A DNA stretch of 9,632 nucleotides from a bacterium (GTDB lineage: Bacteria > Patescibacteriota > Microgenomatia > Daviesbacterales > UBA10151): the NCBI GenBank assembly GCA_027364775.1, contig DAHXOS010000107.1:1-9632 (forward strand), in the 5' to 3' direction. Shown one piece after another: positions 1-5,761 of the stretch. Below the pieces are notes generated by a model, which made no database searches, was not told the origin of the DNA, and saw only the letters and a program-made list of their open reading frames with translations. How positions within the stretch are numbered: the first letter of the stretch is position 1; the number at the start of each line of letters is the position of its first letter. The translations under genes were made by a program, and so were the position numbers.

Positions 1-114
1 GATATAGGCTGAAACCCTATAGATAATTAATATAAGCAATGTTACAAGAATTTTTTTACGTAGTGAAGGAATTTTTAAAGCATTAAGAAAGGATTTTAAG
101 CTATTTTGAAACAA
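1..114 (-). CDS. secY: SecY preprotein translocase channel subunit, N-terminal fragment
   Basis: SecY is the multi-spanning membrane channel of the Sec translocon. Only the first 38 codons are in the window; the frame stays open to the edge. I see a short amphipathic basic N-terminus with the motif KIPSLRKKI at residues 14-22, then the hydrophobic start of the first membrane segment (ILVTLLILIIYRVSAYI). This matches the family pattern KIPDLRKKILFTL followed by a hydrophobic helix. The position after L15 is the standard place in spc operons. No ATG or GTG is available in frame; I chose TTG at 114-112 because AGGAGG lies 5 nt upstream. This start puts the first 14 nt of secY inside the end of the L15 gene. 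Identity is well supported by motif plus context; the start codon is an inference. Confidence 0.88.
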   Translation of the reverse strand, partial: MFQNSLKSFLNALKIPSLRKKILVTLLILIIYRVSAYI

Positions 115-553
115 CTTTTCCTCCTGCCTTCTCTATTAAAACTTTAGCCTTTTTAGAGACTGGCAACTCAAAAGTTAAAGGAGTTTTTAACTCTCCCTCT
201 GCTAATATTTTAACACCTTTTTTTTCAGCTTCCTTACTATTAACAATTTTATTTTCAATTAAAGTGTTTAGATTAACAACTGTATTAGTTTTTAACTCAG
301 ACAAGTTTGTTAACTTAATTAATACTGCTTTTGGACTTCTAGCAGGATTACCACCGTGTCTACTCCATCCTCTTCTATATGGAAGCTTTTTATATAAAGC
401 TAACCCGCCACCAACTGCTGCCATTGGAACTTTCCCCCGGGCTTTTTGACCTTTATAACCTCTACCTGCAGTTTTACCTTTACCAGAACCCAAGCCTCTT
501 CCTAATCTTTTAGCACTTCTGGCTTTTACCTTAGGTAATTTAGAAAGATCCAT
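101..553 (-). CDS. rplO: 50S ribosomal protein L15
   Basis: L15 is a late-assembly protein of the large subunit that binds 23S rRNA. The 150 residues match the usual family length of about 145. The basic, glycine-rich N-terminal extension is clear: GRGLGSGKGKTAGRGYKGQK at residues 19-38, followed by GGG and RRGWSRHGGNP near residues 60-70. The C-terminal globular part ends with PVSKKAKVLIEKAGGKV, the typical L15 ending. The start ATG overlaps the S5 stop as TAATG, and AAGGAGG lies 7 nt upstream. In most bacteria rpmD (L30) sits between S5 and L15; here the two genes touch, so L30 is missing from the locus. The 3' end contains the secY ribosome-binding site and start. Confidence 0.97.
   Translation of the reverse strand: MDLSKLPKVKARSAKRLGRGLGSGKGKTAGRGYKGQKARGKVPMAAVGGGLALYKKLPYRRGWSRHGGNPARSPKAVLIKLTNLSELKTNTVVNLNTLIENKIVNSKEAEKKGVKILAEGELKTPLTFELPVSKKAKVLIEKAGGKVVSK
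120..125 (-). promoter_or_regulatory. Shine-Dalgarno of secY inside the L15 gene
   Basis: A perfect AGGAGG on the minus strand, followed by AAAAG and then TTG. The site lies in codons for the L15 C-terminal AGGK stretch, so it is both coding and ribosome-binding sequence. It decides the TTG start of secY, as no other usual start codon in that frame has a ribosome-binding site. Confidence 0.75.
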
Positions 554-1110
554 TATTTAGCCTCCTTTTTACTAGATTTTTTATTTGGTTTTTCTATTTT
601 TTCTACTTTACCAACTAATTGACCTTCTTCAGAAGGTAAACTTTGCTTATCTATAAACGGTTTTAACATCCCCAAAGCTTTTAAAGTTGCATAAACATTT
701 GAGGCTTTATTGGAGGTACCTAGGGTTTTGGAAACTATATCTTTGATACCAGCTGCTTCTACAACAACGCGCACAGCTCCTCCTGCTATAACTCCAGTAC
801 CCTCAGCAGCAGATTTTAACAAAACCTTAGCAGCACCTTCTTTAATATAAACCTCGTGCGGAATAGTTCTGCCTTCTTTTAAGGGAACAGCTACTAAGTG
901 TTTTTTAGCATAAGAGGTAGCTTTTCTAACTGCATTCTGAACATCACGAGCTTTACCCAAACCAACTCCTACTTTTCCTTTTCTATCTCCAACAACAACT
1001 AAAACTGACAGAGATCTGATATCTCCACCCTTAGTTTTTTTAGAAACTCTGTTAACTTGAACAACTTTTTCATAATATTCAGATGGTTCACGGGTATAAT
1101 TAGGATTCAT
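553..1110 (-). CDS. rpsE: 30S ribosomal protein S5
   Basis: S5 sits in the body of the small subunit near S4 and S8 and affects decoding accuracy. Residues 16-78 form the N-terminal double-stranded-RNA-binding-like domain, with VNRVSKKTKGGD at 19-30 and VVVGDRKGKVGVGLGKA at 38-54. The C-terminal domain carries GTGVIAGGAVRVVVEAAG at 104-121 and KTLGTSN at 128-134, both family signatures. At 185 residues it is slightly longer than usual (about 165-170) because of a lysine-rich tail after residue 152. The start is 1 nt after the L18 stop; an AGGAGG lies 14 nt upstream, a long but possible spacing. Confidence 0.97.
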   Translation of the reverse strand: MNPNYTREPSEYYEKVVQVNRVSKKTKGGDIRSLSVLVVVGDRKGKVGVGLGKARDVQNAVRKATSYAKKHLVAVPLKEGRTIPHEVYIKEGAAKVLLKSAAEGTGVIAGGAVRVVVEAAGIKDIVSKTLGTSNKASNVYATLKALGMLKPFIDKQSLPSEEGQLVGKVEKIEKPNKKSSKKEAK

Positions 1111-1111
1111 C

Positions 1112-1447
1112 TTAAAATTCTAAGCCTCCTTTTCTGGCGCCTGTTGCCAAAGCTACAATTCGTCCATGGTATTTAAATCCACCCCGGTCAAATACTACCT
1201 TTGCAACTTTAGCTTTGATTGCTTTTTTAGCAAGATTTTCTCCAACCATGATAGCTTTCTCTGTTTTTGTACCTTTGTCTAATTTTAAATCAGACTCTGC
1301 AGCAATTGTTACTCCCTTAACATCATCGATTATTTGAGCATAAATATGCTGAGCTGATTTAAAGACCGCCAACCTAGGTCTCTCTTGCGTACCTCTAATA
1401 TTCTTTCTAACCTTTTTATGCCTTAGTTGTCTTTTAGTTTTTAGCAT
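1112..1447 (-). CDS. rplR: 50S ribosomal protein L18
   Basis: L18 binds 5S rRNA together with L5 and links it to the large subunit central protuberance. The 111 residues match the family, with a slightly short basic N-terminus (LRHKKVRKNIRGT). RPRLAVFKSAQHIYAQIIDD at residues 23-42 and VVFDRGGFKYHGRI at 84-97 are the two most recognisable L18 motifs, and the protein ends in GLEF as expected. A 19-nt gap separates it from L6, and AAGGA precedes the ATG. It sits in the normal L6-L18-S5 order. Confidence 0.97.
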   Translation of the reverse strand: MLKTKRQLRHKKVRKNIRGTQERPRLAVFKSAQHIYAQIIDDVKGVTIAAESDLKLDKGTKTEKAIMVGENLAKKAIKAKVAKVVFDRGGFKYHGRIVALATGARKGGLEF

Positions 1448-1466
1448 AATTTTTCCTTAATTCTAA

Positions 1467-2018
1467 TTACTTAGCTCCTACTGCCTTTCCAGCTTTACCG
1501 GCTTTTCTTCTGACATACTCACCTTGATATCTAATACCTTTTCCTTTATAAACTTCAGGTGGTTTAACCGCTCTGATATTTGCAGCAATTTGACCGACTA
1601 AATTTCGATCAATTCCAGCAACAGATATTTTAGTATTTTCAGTAACAGCAAAATTAATACCCTCAGGTGCCTTGACAGTTACCGGATGAGAGTAGCCTAC
1701 ATTTAAAGTTAGGGTGTCTCCTCCACCTTGAGCTCTATAACCTACCCCAACCATCTCTAAATTCTTAACCCATCCTTGTGTTACCCCAGTTACCATATTA
1801 TTAATTAAAGCTCTAGTTAACCCATGAACAGATTTTGATAATTTATCTTCCTTTTTTCTTTTTACAACTACATGTCCCTCATTAACCTCAACCTTTACCT
1901 CAGGTCTAAGTTCTAAGTCTAATGAACCTTTTGGGCCTTTAGTTGTTAATTTCTGACCTTCAATTAGTACTTCTACTCCTTGAGGTATCACAACTGGATT
2001 ATTTCCTACTCTTGACAT
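1467..2018 (-). CDS. rplF: 50S ribosomal protein L6
   Basis: L6 lies near the GTPase-associated centre of the large subunit and binds 23S rRNA close to the sarcin-ricin loop. It has two similar domains: residues 1-81 (start MSRVGNNPV, then TTKGPKG at 25-31) and 82-183. The C-terminal signature PPEVYKGKGIRY is at 153-164, followed by a basic tail. Length (183) is normal. The ATG is the natural start, but I see no convincing ribosome-binding site in front of it. What does lie upstream is a leftover S8-like coding fragment whose stop codon is 9 nt before this ATG, so the original coupling to S8 may have been preserved in that fragment or lost. Confidence 0.97.
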   Translation of the reverse strand: MSRVGNNPVVIPQGVEVLIEGQKLTTKGPKGSLDLELRPEVKVEVNEGHVVVKRKKEDKLSKSVHGLTRALINNMVTGVTQGWVKNLEMVGVGYRAQGGGDTLTLNVGYSHPVTVKAPEGINFAVTENTKISVAGIDRNLVGQIAANIRAVKPPEVYKGKGIRYQGEYVRRKAGKAGKAVGAK

Positions 2019-2130
2019 ACTAAAGTTTTACCAGACGAAAGCCATTACTTCTTTGCCCAGACCCTCCTTTCTTGCTGTCTTAAGACTATTCTGTCGCAAG
2101 CTATTTTTATTTGATATAAGTTGATTATTT
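2019..2130 (-). other. Spacer between S8 and L6 holding an S8 relic
   Basis: A 112-nt gap in an operon where most genes touch or overlap. Its downstream half (toward L6) encodes a second, divergent S8 C-terminus, described separately. The upstream half is AT-rich. A GTCTTAAGAC palindrome and a CTTGC/GCAAG inverted repeat are present, but both partly fall in the relic coding sequence and I do not read them as a terminator. Confidence 0.8.
2028..2081 (-). pseudogene. Relic of a second S8 gene (C-terminal 17 codons and stop)
   Basis: Translation on the minus strand gives KTARKEGLGKEVMAFVW followed by TAA. The intact S8 just upstream ends in KQARKNGLGGEVLAYVW followed by TAA. Twelve of 17 residues agree and the stop is in the same place, while by my count only 35 of 54 bases agree, with several differences at third codon positions. 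This is the pattern of two diverged coding sequences, not a recent tandem copy. The frame is open further upstream (NSL before KTARK, where S8 has MSD), but similarity fades there and no start codon with a ribosome-binding site is seen. The fragment is probably the tail of a former S8 gene left after replacement. An alternative is a partial duplication from a related genome. Confidence 0.75.
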
Positions 2131-2526
2131 TTACCAAACATAAGCAAGTACCTCCCCACCTAAACCATTTTTTCTAGCCTGCTTATCACTCATAACACCC
2201 CGGGGTGTAGAGATTAAAGCAATTCCTAAGCCATTTAAAACATAAGGCAAACTCTTTTTATTTTTATAAACTCTCAAACCCGGCTTAGAAACTCTTTTAA
2301 CATCAGACAATATCGGTTTTCTGTCTGCATATTTTAAAGCAACCTTGATCTGCTTAAAACTTGTTCCTGCTTTAGAAGATTCTTCAGTTTTCACAATATA
2401 TCCCTCTACTTCCAATACTTTACAAATCGCCAAAATTAATTTTGAGTAGGGCAAAGTTACCTCATTTCTATATGAAGCATAACCGTTTTTAATTCTTATT
2501 AATGCATCTGCTACTGGATCAGTCAT
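2131..2526 (-). CDS. rpsH: 30S ribosomal protein S8
   Basis: S8 binds helix 21 of 16S rRNA and is a key assembly protein of the small-subunit platform; in E. coli it also represses the spc operon by binding its mRNA. The 131 residues are the standard length. The start MTDPVADALIRIKNG (1-15) and the C-terminal ALISTPRGVMSD (103-114) and ARKNGLGGEVLAYVW (117-131) are diagnostic. The gene begins 1 nt after the S14 stop. Its ribosome-binding site is weak, so coupling to S14 is likely. It is followed by a spacer carrying a divergent copy of its own C-terminus, which suggests that this S8, perhaps with S14, entered the locus by recombination. Confidence 0.97.
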   Translation of the reverse strand: MTDPVADALIRIKNGYASYRNEVTLPYSKLILAICKVLEVEGYIVKTEESSKAGTSFKQIKVALKYADRKPILSDVKRVSKPGLRVYKNKKSLPYVLNGLGIALISTPRGVMSDKQARKNGLGGEVLAYVW

Positions 2527-2527
2527 T

Positions 2528-2707
2528 TTACCAACTCGCTTTCTTTACTCCGGGTAGATACCCTTTATAAGCTAATTCTCTAAAACAAATTCTGCAAATT
2601 TGGAACTTTCTAATATAACCTCTTGGTCTACCACATCTAGAACATCTATTCCTTTTTTGAACTTCATATTTTACTTTTGTTTTAACTATATTTGATACTT
2701 TAGCCAA
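2528..2707 (-). CDS. rpsZ: 30S ribosomal protein S14, zinc-binding (type Z)
   Basis: S14 belongs to the head of the small subunit, next to S3 and S10. This is the short zinc form: 59 residues with CSRC at 22-25 and CRIC at 38-41, giving C-x2-C-x12-C-x2-C. CGRPRGYIRKF and CFRELAYKGYLPGVKKASW complete the family pattern. A longer reading from TTG at 2737 would add ten residues. I chose TTG at 2707 because it gives the usual MAK start and AGGAGG lies 10 nt upstream, inside what would be the longer reading. The gene is also called rpsN. Unlike its neighbours it is separated from L5 by a long spacer. Confidence 0.93.
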   Translation of the reverse strand: MAKVSNIVKTKVKYEVQKRNRCSRCGRPRGYIRKFQICRICFRELAYKGYLPGVKKASW

Positions 2708-2717
2708 TCGGAACAAG

Positions 2718-2723
2718 CCTCCT
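2718..2723 (-). promoter_or_regulatory. Shine-Dalgarno that decides the S14 start
   Basis: AGGAGG on the minus strand, within a longer purine run (AAGGAGAGGAGG), 10 nt before the TTG at 2707. It supports the short S14 starting with MAK over the longer reading from TTG at 2737, which has no comparable site. Confidence 0.7.
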
Positions 2724-2757
2724 CTCCTTACTATCAATCATAAAGCTTGTGAGATCG

Positions 2758-2795
2758 CTTGCAGAAACGTTTCTAAATGAAACTTTTCTGACAAG
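2758..2795 (-). other. Imperfect hairpin in the L5/S14 spacer
   Basis: On the minus strand the arms are CTTG, a bulged T, CAGAAAAGTTTC, then loop ATTTA, then GAAACGTTTCTG, CAAG. That gives 15 pairs with one A/G mismatch and one bulge. Neither strand has a U-tract after it, so it is unlikely to be an intrinsic terminator. It could be an mRNA processing or stability element between L5 and S14, or the remains of a small mobile palindrome. Confidence 0.65.
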
Positions 2796-2836
2796 GGTAA
2801 TATTCAATTGTATTCTTAATCCGTAATTCATAATTA

Positions 2837-3379
2837 TTAATTCTTCACAAACGGCATACCGAGTAACTCAAGTAGCCTTTTTCCCTCCTCTGCATTTTTT
2901 GCAGTAGTGTTAATTGTAATTTGTAAACCCCTGACACGATCTATATTTTTATAATCAACCTCGGGAAAAATAGTCTGTTCTCTTAATCCCAAATTATAAT
3001 TTCCCTGTCCATCAAAAGCTTTATCGGACACTCCTCTAAAATCCCGCACCTTAGGTAAAACAATAGTAACTAACTTTTCTAAAAAGTCATACATTCGTAC
3101 TCCCCGCAAGGTTACCATTAAACCAATTGGTGCACCTTCTGTCAACTTAAAAGAAGAAATTGATTTTTTGGCTTTTGTCACCACCGGTGTTTGTCCGGCT
3201 ATAGCTGTAATATTAGCTTTAGCTTTTTCCAATACTCCCTCACTATCTTTAGCATCAGAGATACCCATATTGATAACTACTTTTCTAATTCTTGGGATAG
3301 AAAAGTCATTTTTGTAATTAAATTCACTCTTTAATGTGCTCCTTGTTTCCTTTAAATATTTATCTTTTAAATTATTCAT
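2837..3379 (-). CDS. rplE: 50S ribosomal protein L5
   Basis: L5 binds 5S rRNA and contacts the P-site tRNA and the small subunit from the central protuberance. The 180 residues match the family. Signatures are IPRIRKVVINMGI at 28-40, AGQTPVVTKAKKSI at 61-74, KLTEGAPIGLMVTLRG at 78-93 and DFRGVSDKAFDGQGNYNLGL at 113-132. The ATG at 3379 is preferred to TTG at 3400: it gives the usual L5 N-terminus (MNNLKDKY), and AAGGAG lies 10 nt upstream of it. The gap from L24 is 2 nt. After the stop comes one of the three long spacers of the operon. Confidence 0.96.
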   Translation of the reverse strand: MNNLKDKYLKETRSTLKSEFNYKNDFSIPRIRKVVINMGISDAKDSEGVLEKAKANITAIAGQTPVVTKAKKSISSFKLTEGAPIGLMVTLRGVRMYDFLEKLVTIVLPKVRDFRGVSDKAFDGQGNYNLGLREQTIFPEVDYKNIDRVRGLQITINTTAKNAEEGKRLLELLGMPFVKN

Positions 3380-3381
3380 CT

Positions 3382-3690
3382 TTAAAATTCTCCTTTGCAC
3401 TTTTTACAAACTCTCATCTTTTTTCCGTCTTTATCTACAACAAACCCCACCCTTGTTGCTTTCTTACAGGTTGGACACACCAAAGCAACATTGGAAATAT
3501 CTACTGGTTTTGTTATATCAATAACTCCGCCTTCAATTTCCTGATAACGTCTGACGTGTCTTTTGTAAGTATTTAACCCACCAACAACAAGTTTTTTGTC
3601 TTTAATTAAAACTCTCTCAACGTTACCGTTTTTACCCCGGTCTTTTCCTAATAATATTTGTACTGTGTCACCTTTTTTAATTTTTTTCAT
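3382..3690 (-). CDS. rplX: 50S ribosomal protein L24
   Basis: L24 is one of the two assembly initiators of the large subunit and lies near the exit tunnel. The KOW motif is at about residues 5-32 (KKGDTVQILLGKDRGKNGNV), and GGLNTYKRHVR at 38-48 is typical. The C-terminal part has CPTC at 72-75 and CKKC at 95-98, a likely zinc ribbon found in some but not all bacterial L24 proteins. Length is 102 residues. I took ATG at 3690 (MKKIKKGD) over GTG at 3699, since the latter adds three residues and overlaps the L14 end. The ribosome-binding site is weak and the gap to L14 is 2 nt, so coupling is likely. Confidence 0.95.
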   Translation of the reverse strand: MKKIKKGDTVQILLGKDRGKNGNVERVLIKDKKLVVGGLNTYKRHVRRYQEIEGGVIDITKPVDISNVALVCPTCKKATRVGFVVDKDGKKMRVCKKCKGEF

Positions 3691-3692
3691 AA

Positions 3693-4061
3693 TTACCACA
3701 CTTCCGGTGCGAGTGATACTATCTTATTGTATCCTGCATCACGAACTTCTCTTGCAATTGGGCCAAAGATACGAGTTGCCCTCATATTACCATCTTTATC
3801 AATAATCACTGCTGCATTCTCATCAAATTTGATATAGCTACCATCAGCTCTTCTATATTCTTTTTTTGCTCTAACTAAAATTGCTCTGACTATCTCATGA
3901 TTCTTAACCTGGCCGTTAGGGTCTGCACCTTTAACAGTAGCTACAAATATCTCACCGAGTCTGGCAAGCCTCTTTCCAGAACCGCCAAGAGGCTGGATTA
4001 CCTGGATCTTTTTAGCTCCGGAGTTATCTGCAACTTTTAAAATTGATCTATGTTGTACCAT
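3693..4061 (-). CDS. rplN: 50S ribosomal protein L14
   Basis: L14 forms part of the subunit interface (bridge B8) and the binding site of the silencing factor RsfS. Its 122 residues are the standard length with no insertions. Diagnostic stretches are KVADNSGAKKIQVI at 9-22, RRADGSYIKFDENAAVIID at 70-88 and RIFGPIAREVRD at 97-108, ending in the common LAPEVW. The ATG directly follows the S17 stop (TAAATG), and AGAGGAG lies about 10 nt upstream. Confidence 0.98.
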   Translation of the reverse strand: MVQHRSILKVADNSGAKKIQVIQPLGGSGKRLARLGEIFVATVKGADPNGQVKNHEIVRAILVRAKKEYRRADGSYIKFDENAAVIIDKDGNMRATRIFGPIAREVRDAGYNKIVSLAPEVW

Positions 4062-4442
4062 TTATTTCTTAGCTCCTCTTTTTGTTTTCTTGGTTTCTGT
4101 TTTCTCTTCATCTACAACAACTTCTTCTATTTTTTGCTCTTCCTCTTTTTCTTCTGGTAATACTTCTGCAATTGCTTCCTCCGCTTCAGCTAAAAGTTCT
4201 GCTGTTTCAAGTGAAACAATATCTTGTCCTAATACTTTTTTGACCTGCCAATGTTTTAATTTTGAAATTGGTTTAACTTTTTCAAAAATTACAATGTCAC
4301 CCAACTTTACCTTAAAAGGATCATCTACCAAATATTTTTTACTCCAAGCAAAAGATTTACCATACATTGAGTGAGTCTTTTTAGATTCAACTATAACAAC
4401 AGCTGTTTTATTCATTTTTGTTGATACAACTCTTCCTACCAT
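4062..4442 (-). CDS. rpsQ: 30S ribosomal protein S17 with a charged C-terminal tail
   Basis: S17 is an early 16S rRNA-binding protein with an OB fold. The core is residues 1-72: VGRVVSTKMNKTAVVIVESKK is close to the family pattern, followed by YGK, SKKYLVDD, LGDIV and KPISKLKHW. The usual first few residues are missing. After residue 72 comes a tail of about 54 residues: a helix-like region rich in Ala and Glu, an acidic run (EEKEEEQKIEEVVVDEEK) and then a basic end (KKTKRGAKK). Ordinary S17 is about 80-90 residues, so the tail is a real extension. A strong AAAGGAGGT is 7 nt before the ATG, inside the L29 C-terminal codons. Confidence 0.95.
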   Translation of the reverse strand: MVGRVVSTKMNKTAVVIVESKKTHSMYGKSFAWSKKYLVDDPFKVKLGDIVIFEKVKPISKLKHWQVKKVLGQDIVSLETAELLAEAEEAIAEVLPEEKEEEQKIEEVVVDEEKTETKKTKRGAKK

Positions 4443-4443
4443 T

Positions 4444-4683
4444 TTATTTACCTCCTTTTTCTTCTACTTTTCCTGTCAGTTTTTCAACCAGATTTATTTG
4501 GGTTAAGACAGTTAGAATTTGAGCTAAATCTTTTCTTTTTTTAGCAATTACTTTTAAATCCTTTAATTTATTCATATTTTTATCCAGGACTAAATCTGCA
4601 ATTTCCTTTTTAATCTTTTTTACCTCTTCTGTTAAAAACTTTTTGTCACTTTTTTTAATCTCTGCTAACTGCTGTTTTTTCAT
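4444..4683 (-). CDS. rpmC: 50S ribosomal protein L29
   Basis: L29 is a small two-helix protein beside the exit tunnel, close to L23, where signal recognition particle and trigger factor dock. The 79 residues are a little above the usual 60-70. Sequence conservation is low, as is typical; support comes from helical, lysine-rich content, the stretch LVLDKNMNKLKDLKVIAKKRKDLAQILTVL (residues 32-61) that matches the family pattern of a short link followed by a basic helix, and the place between L16 and S17. The ATG overlaps the L16 stop as TAATG. Confidence 0.9.
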   Translation of the reverse strand: MKKQQLAEIKKSDKKFLTEEVKKIKKEIADLVLDKNMNKLKDLKVIAKKRKDLAQILTVLTQINLVEKLTGKVEEKGGK

Positions 4684-5108
4684 TAGTTATGCTCCATCCC
4701 TTTTGTTATAAATCTAGTTTTTACTGGTAATTTATGAGCAGCTAATCTCATTGCTTCCTTAGCAATATCTTCTGCAACTGCACCCATTTCAAATAAAATA
4801 CTGCCCGGTTTAACGACTGCTACATACCCTTCTACATCACCTTTACCAGAACCCATTCTGGCTTCAGCTGGATGTTTGGTAATCGGTTTATCAGGAAATA
4901 TCCGGATCCAAACCCTACCGCCCCTTTGGGTATATCTGGTCATAGCACGTCTTGCTGACTCTATCTGACGGGAAGAAATAAACCCACATTCTTCCGTTTT
5001 TAAAGCAAATTGACCAAAAACAATAGCATTACCCCTGGTTGCAATACCGGTTCTTTTACCTTTAAACATCTTTCTGTACTTAACTCTTCTTGGTACTAAA
5101 AGTGACAT
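4683..5108 (-). CDS. rplP: 50S ribosomal protein L16
   Basis: L16 contacts 23S rRNA near the A site and helps tRNA accommodation. The 141 residues match the family: RRVKYRKMFKGKRTGIATRG at 7-26, SRQIESARRAMTRYTQRGG at 46-64, WIRIFPDKPITKHPAEARMG at 67-86, KGDVEGYVAVVKPGSILFEM at 89-108 and AMRLAAHKLPVKTRFI near the end. The ATG overlaps the S3 stop (TAATG) and a strong GGGGGGAGG lies 10 nt upstream. Confidence 0.98.
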   Translation of the reverse strand: MSLLVPRRVKYRKMFKGKRTGIATRGNAIVFGQFALKTEECGFISSRQIESARRAMTRYTQRGGRVWIRIFPDKPITKHPAEARMGSGKGDVEGYVAVVKPGSILFEMGAVAEDIAKEAMRLAAHKLPVKTRFITKGMEHN

Positions 5109-5749
5109 TAGATTTTAGCCTCCCCCCGGTTAATCCACACTTTAACTCCTACATAACCGGATTTGGTTAAAGCTGGATAATTTGCATAATCAATATCTGC
5201 TCTTAAAGTATGTAAAGGCATTGCTCCTTGAGCCTTCCACTCACGCCTAGCAATTTCTGCTCCCCCAATTCTGCCGGATAACACAACTTTTGCACCTTTA
5301 GCTCCGGATCTCATTATTCTATCTAAGGTTTGGTTCATAACTCTGGCAGCCGGCATTCTTCTGACAAGTTGTTCTGCAATTGATTGAGCAACTAAATATG
5401 CTGATTGGTCAGGATTTTTAATATCCATAGGAGCTACCTCTAAAGCATTATCGTCTTTAATTTTTAACTCCTTTTGTAAGTATTTTTTAATTTCAGTTAA
5501 ACCTGTTCCACCTCTACCGATTAATACTCCGGGTCTGGAAACAAAAATCAAAACCTTAATTTTATTAATTGCTCTTTCAATTTCAATTTTGGTGACGCCA
5601 GCCGGCCTTAACTTTTTCATCAATAGTTCCCTAATTTGCATATCCTCTTTTAAGAATTGACCGTATTTTTTAGTAGGAGCAAACCACCTTGATTCCCAAG
5701 GAGTAGAAATACCTAATCTAAAACCGGTCGGATTAATTTTTTGTCCCAT
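5108..5749 (-). CDS. rpsC: 30S ribosomal protein S3
   Basis: S3 is in the head of the small subunit at the mRNA entry channel. The N-terminus MGQKINPTGFRLGI is diagnostic. A type II KH domain covers about residues 40-110, with the RNA-binding loop SRPGVLIGRGG at 71-81. The C-terminal domain includes GAKGAKVVLSGRIGGAEIAR at 149-168 and ends soon after GVKVWINRGE. Length is 213 residues, normal for the family without the tail seen in some phyla. The gap from L22 is 12 nt, and I see no clear ribosome-binding site before the ATG. Confidence 0.98.
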   Translation of the reverse strand: MGQKINPTGFRLGISTPWESRWFAPTKKYGQFLKEDMQIRELLMKKLRPAGVTKIEIERAINKIKVLIFVSRPGVLIGRGGTGLTEIKKYLQKELKIKDDNALEVAPMDIKNPDQSAYLVAQSIAEQLVRRMPAARVMNQTLDRIMRSGAKGAKVVLSGRIGGAEIARREWKAQGAMPLHTLRADIDYANYPALTKSGYVGVKVWINRGEAKI

Positions 5750-5761
5750 TTTTAATTAAAC

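Larger units (their letters stand above)
2708..2836 (-). other. Spacer between L5 and S14
   Basis: A 129-nt non-coding gap. In transcription order it holds an AT-rich stretch just after the L5 stop, a strong imperfect hairpin (given separately), and the S14 ribosome-binding site. A 43-codon open frame crosses it (2700-2831) but its product resembles nothing I know and it has no ribosome-binding site. I find no relic of L5 or S14 in any frame, in contrast to the S8/L6 spacer. Confidence 0.7.

Noticed and set aside
2072..2101. CTTGC/GCAAG inverted repeat with an inner GTCTTAAGAC palindrome in the S8/L6 spacer
   Set aside because: Half of it lies in the S8 relic codons, and the inner palindrome cannot form a loop of workable size. 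There is no U-tract.
2758..2795. The spacer hairpin as an intrinsic terminator
   Set aside because: No run of T follows it on either strand, and essential genes continue downstream.
2700..2831. A 43-codon open frame across the L5/S14 spacer on the minus strand
   Set aside because: It has no ribosome-binding site and no recognisable product, and it contains the hairpin and the S14 ribosome-binding site. It is most likely chance.
4090..4374. A plus-strand open frame opposite S17 rich in Ser and Thr
   Set aside because: It is the mirror of the Glu- and Lys-rich S17 tail in the opposite strand; no ribosome-binding site and no domain. The other plus-strand frames are shadows of the same kind.
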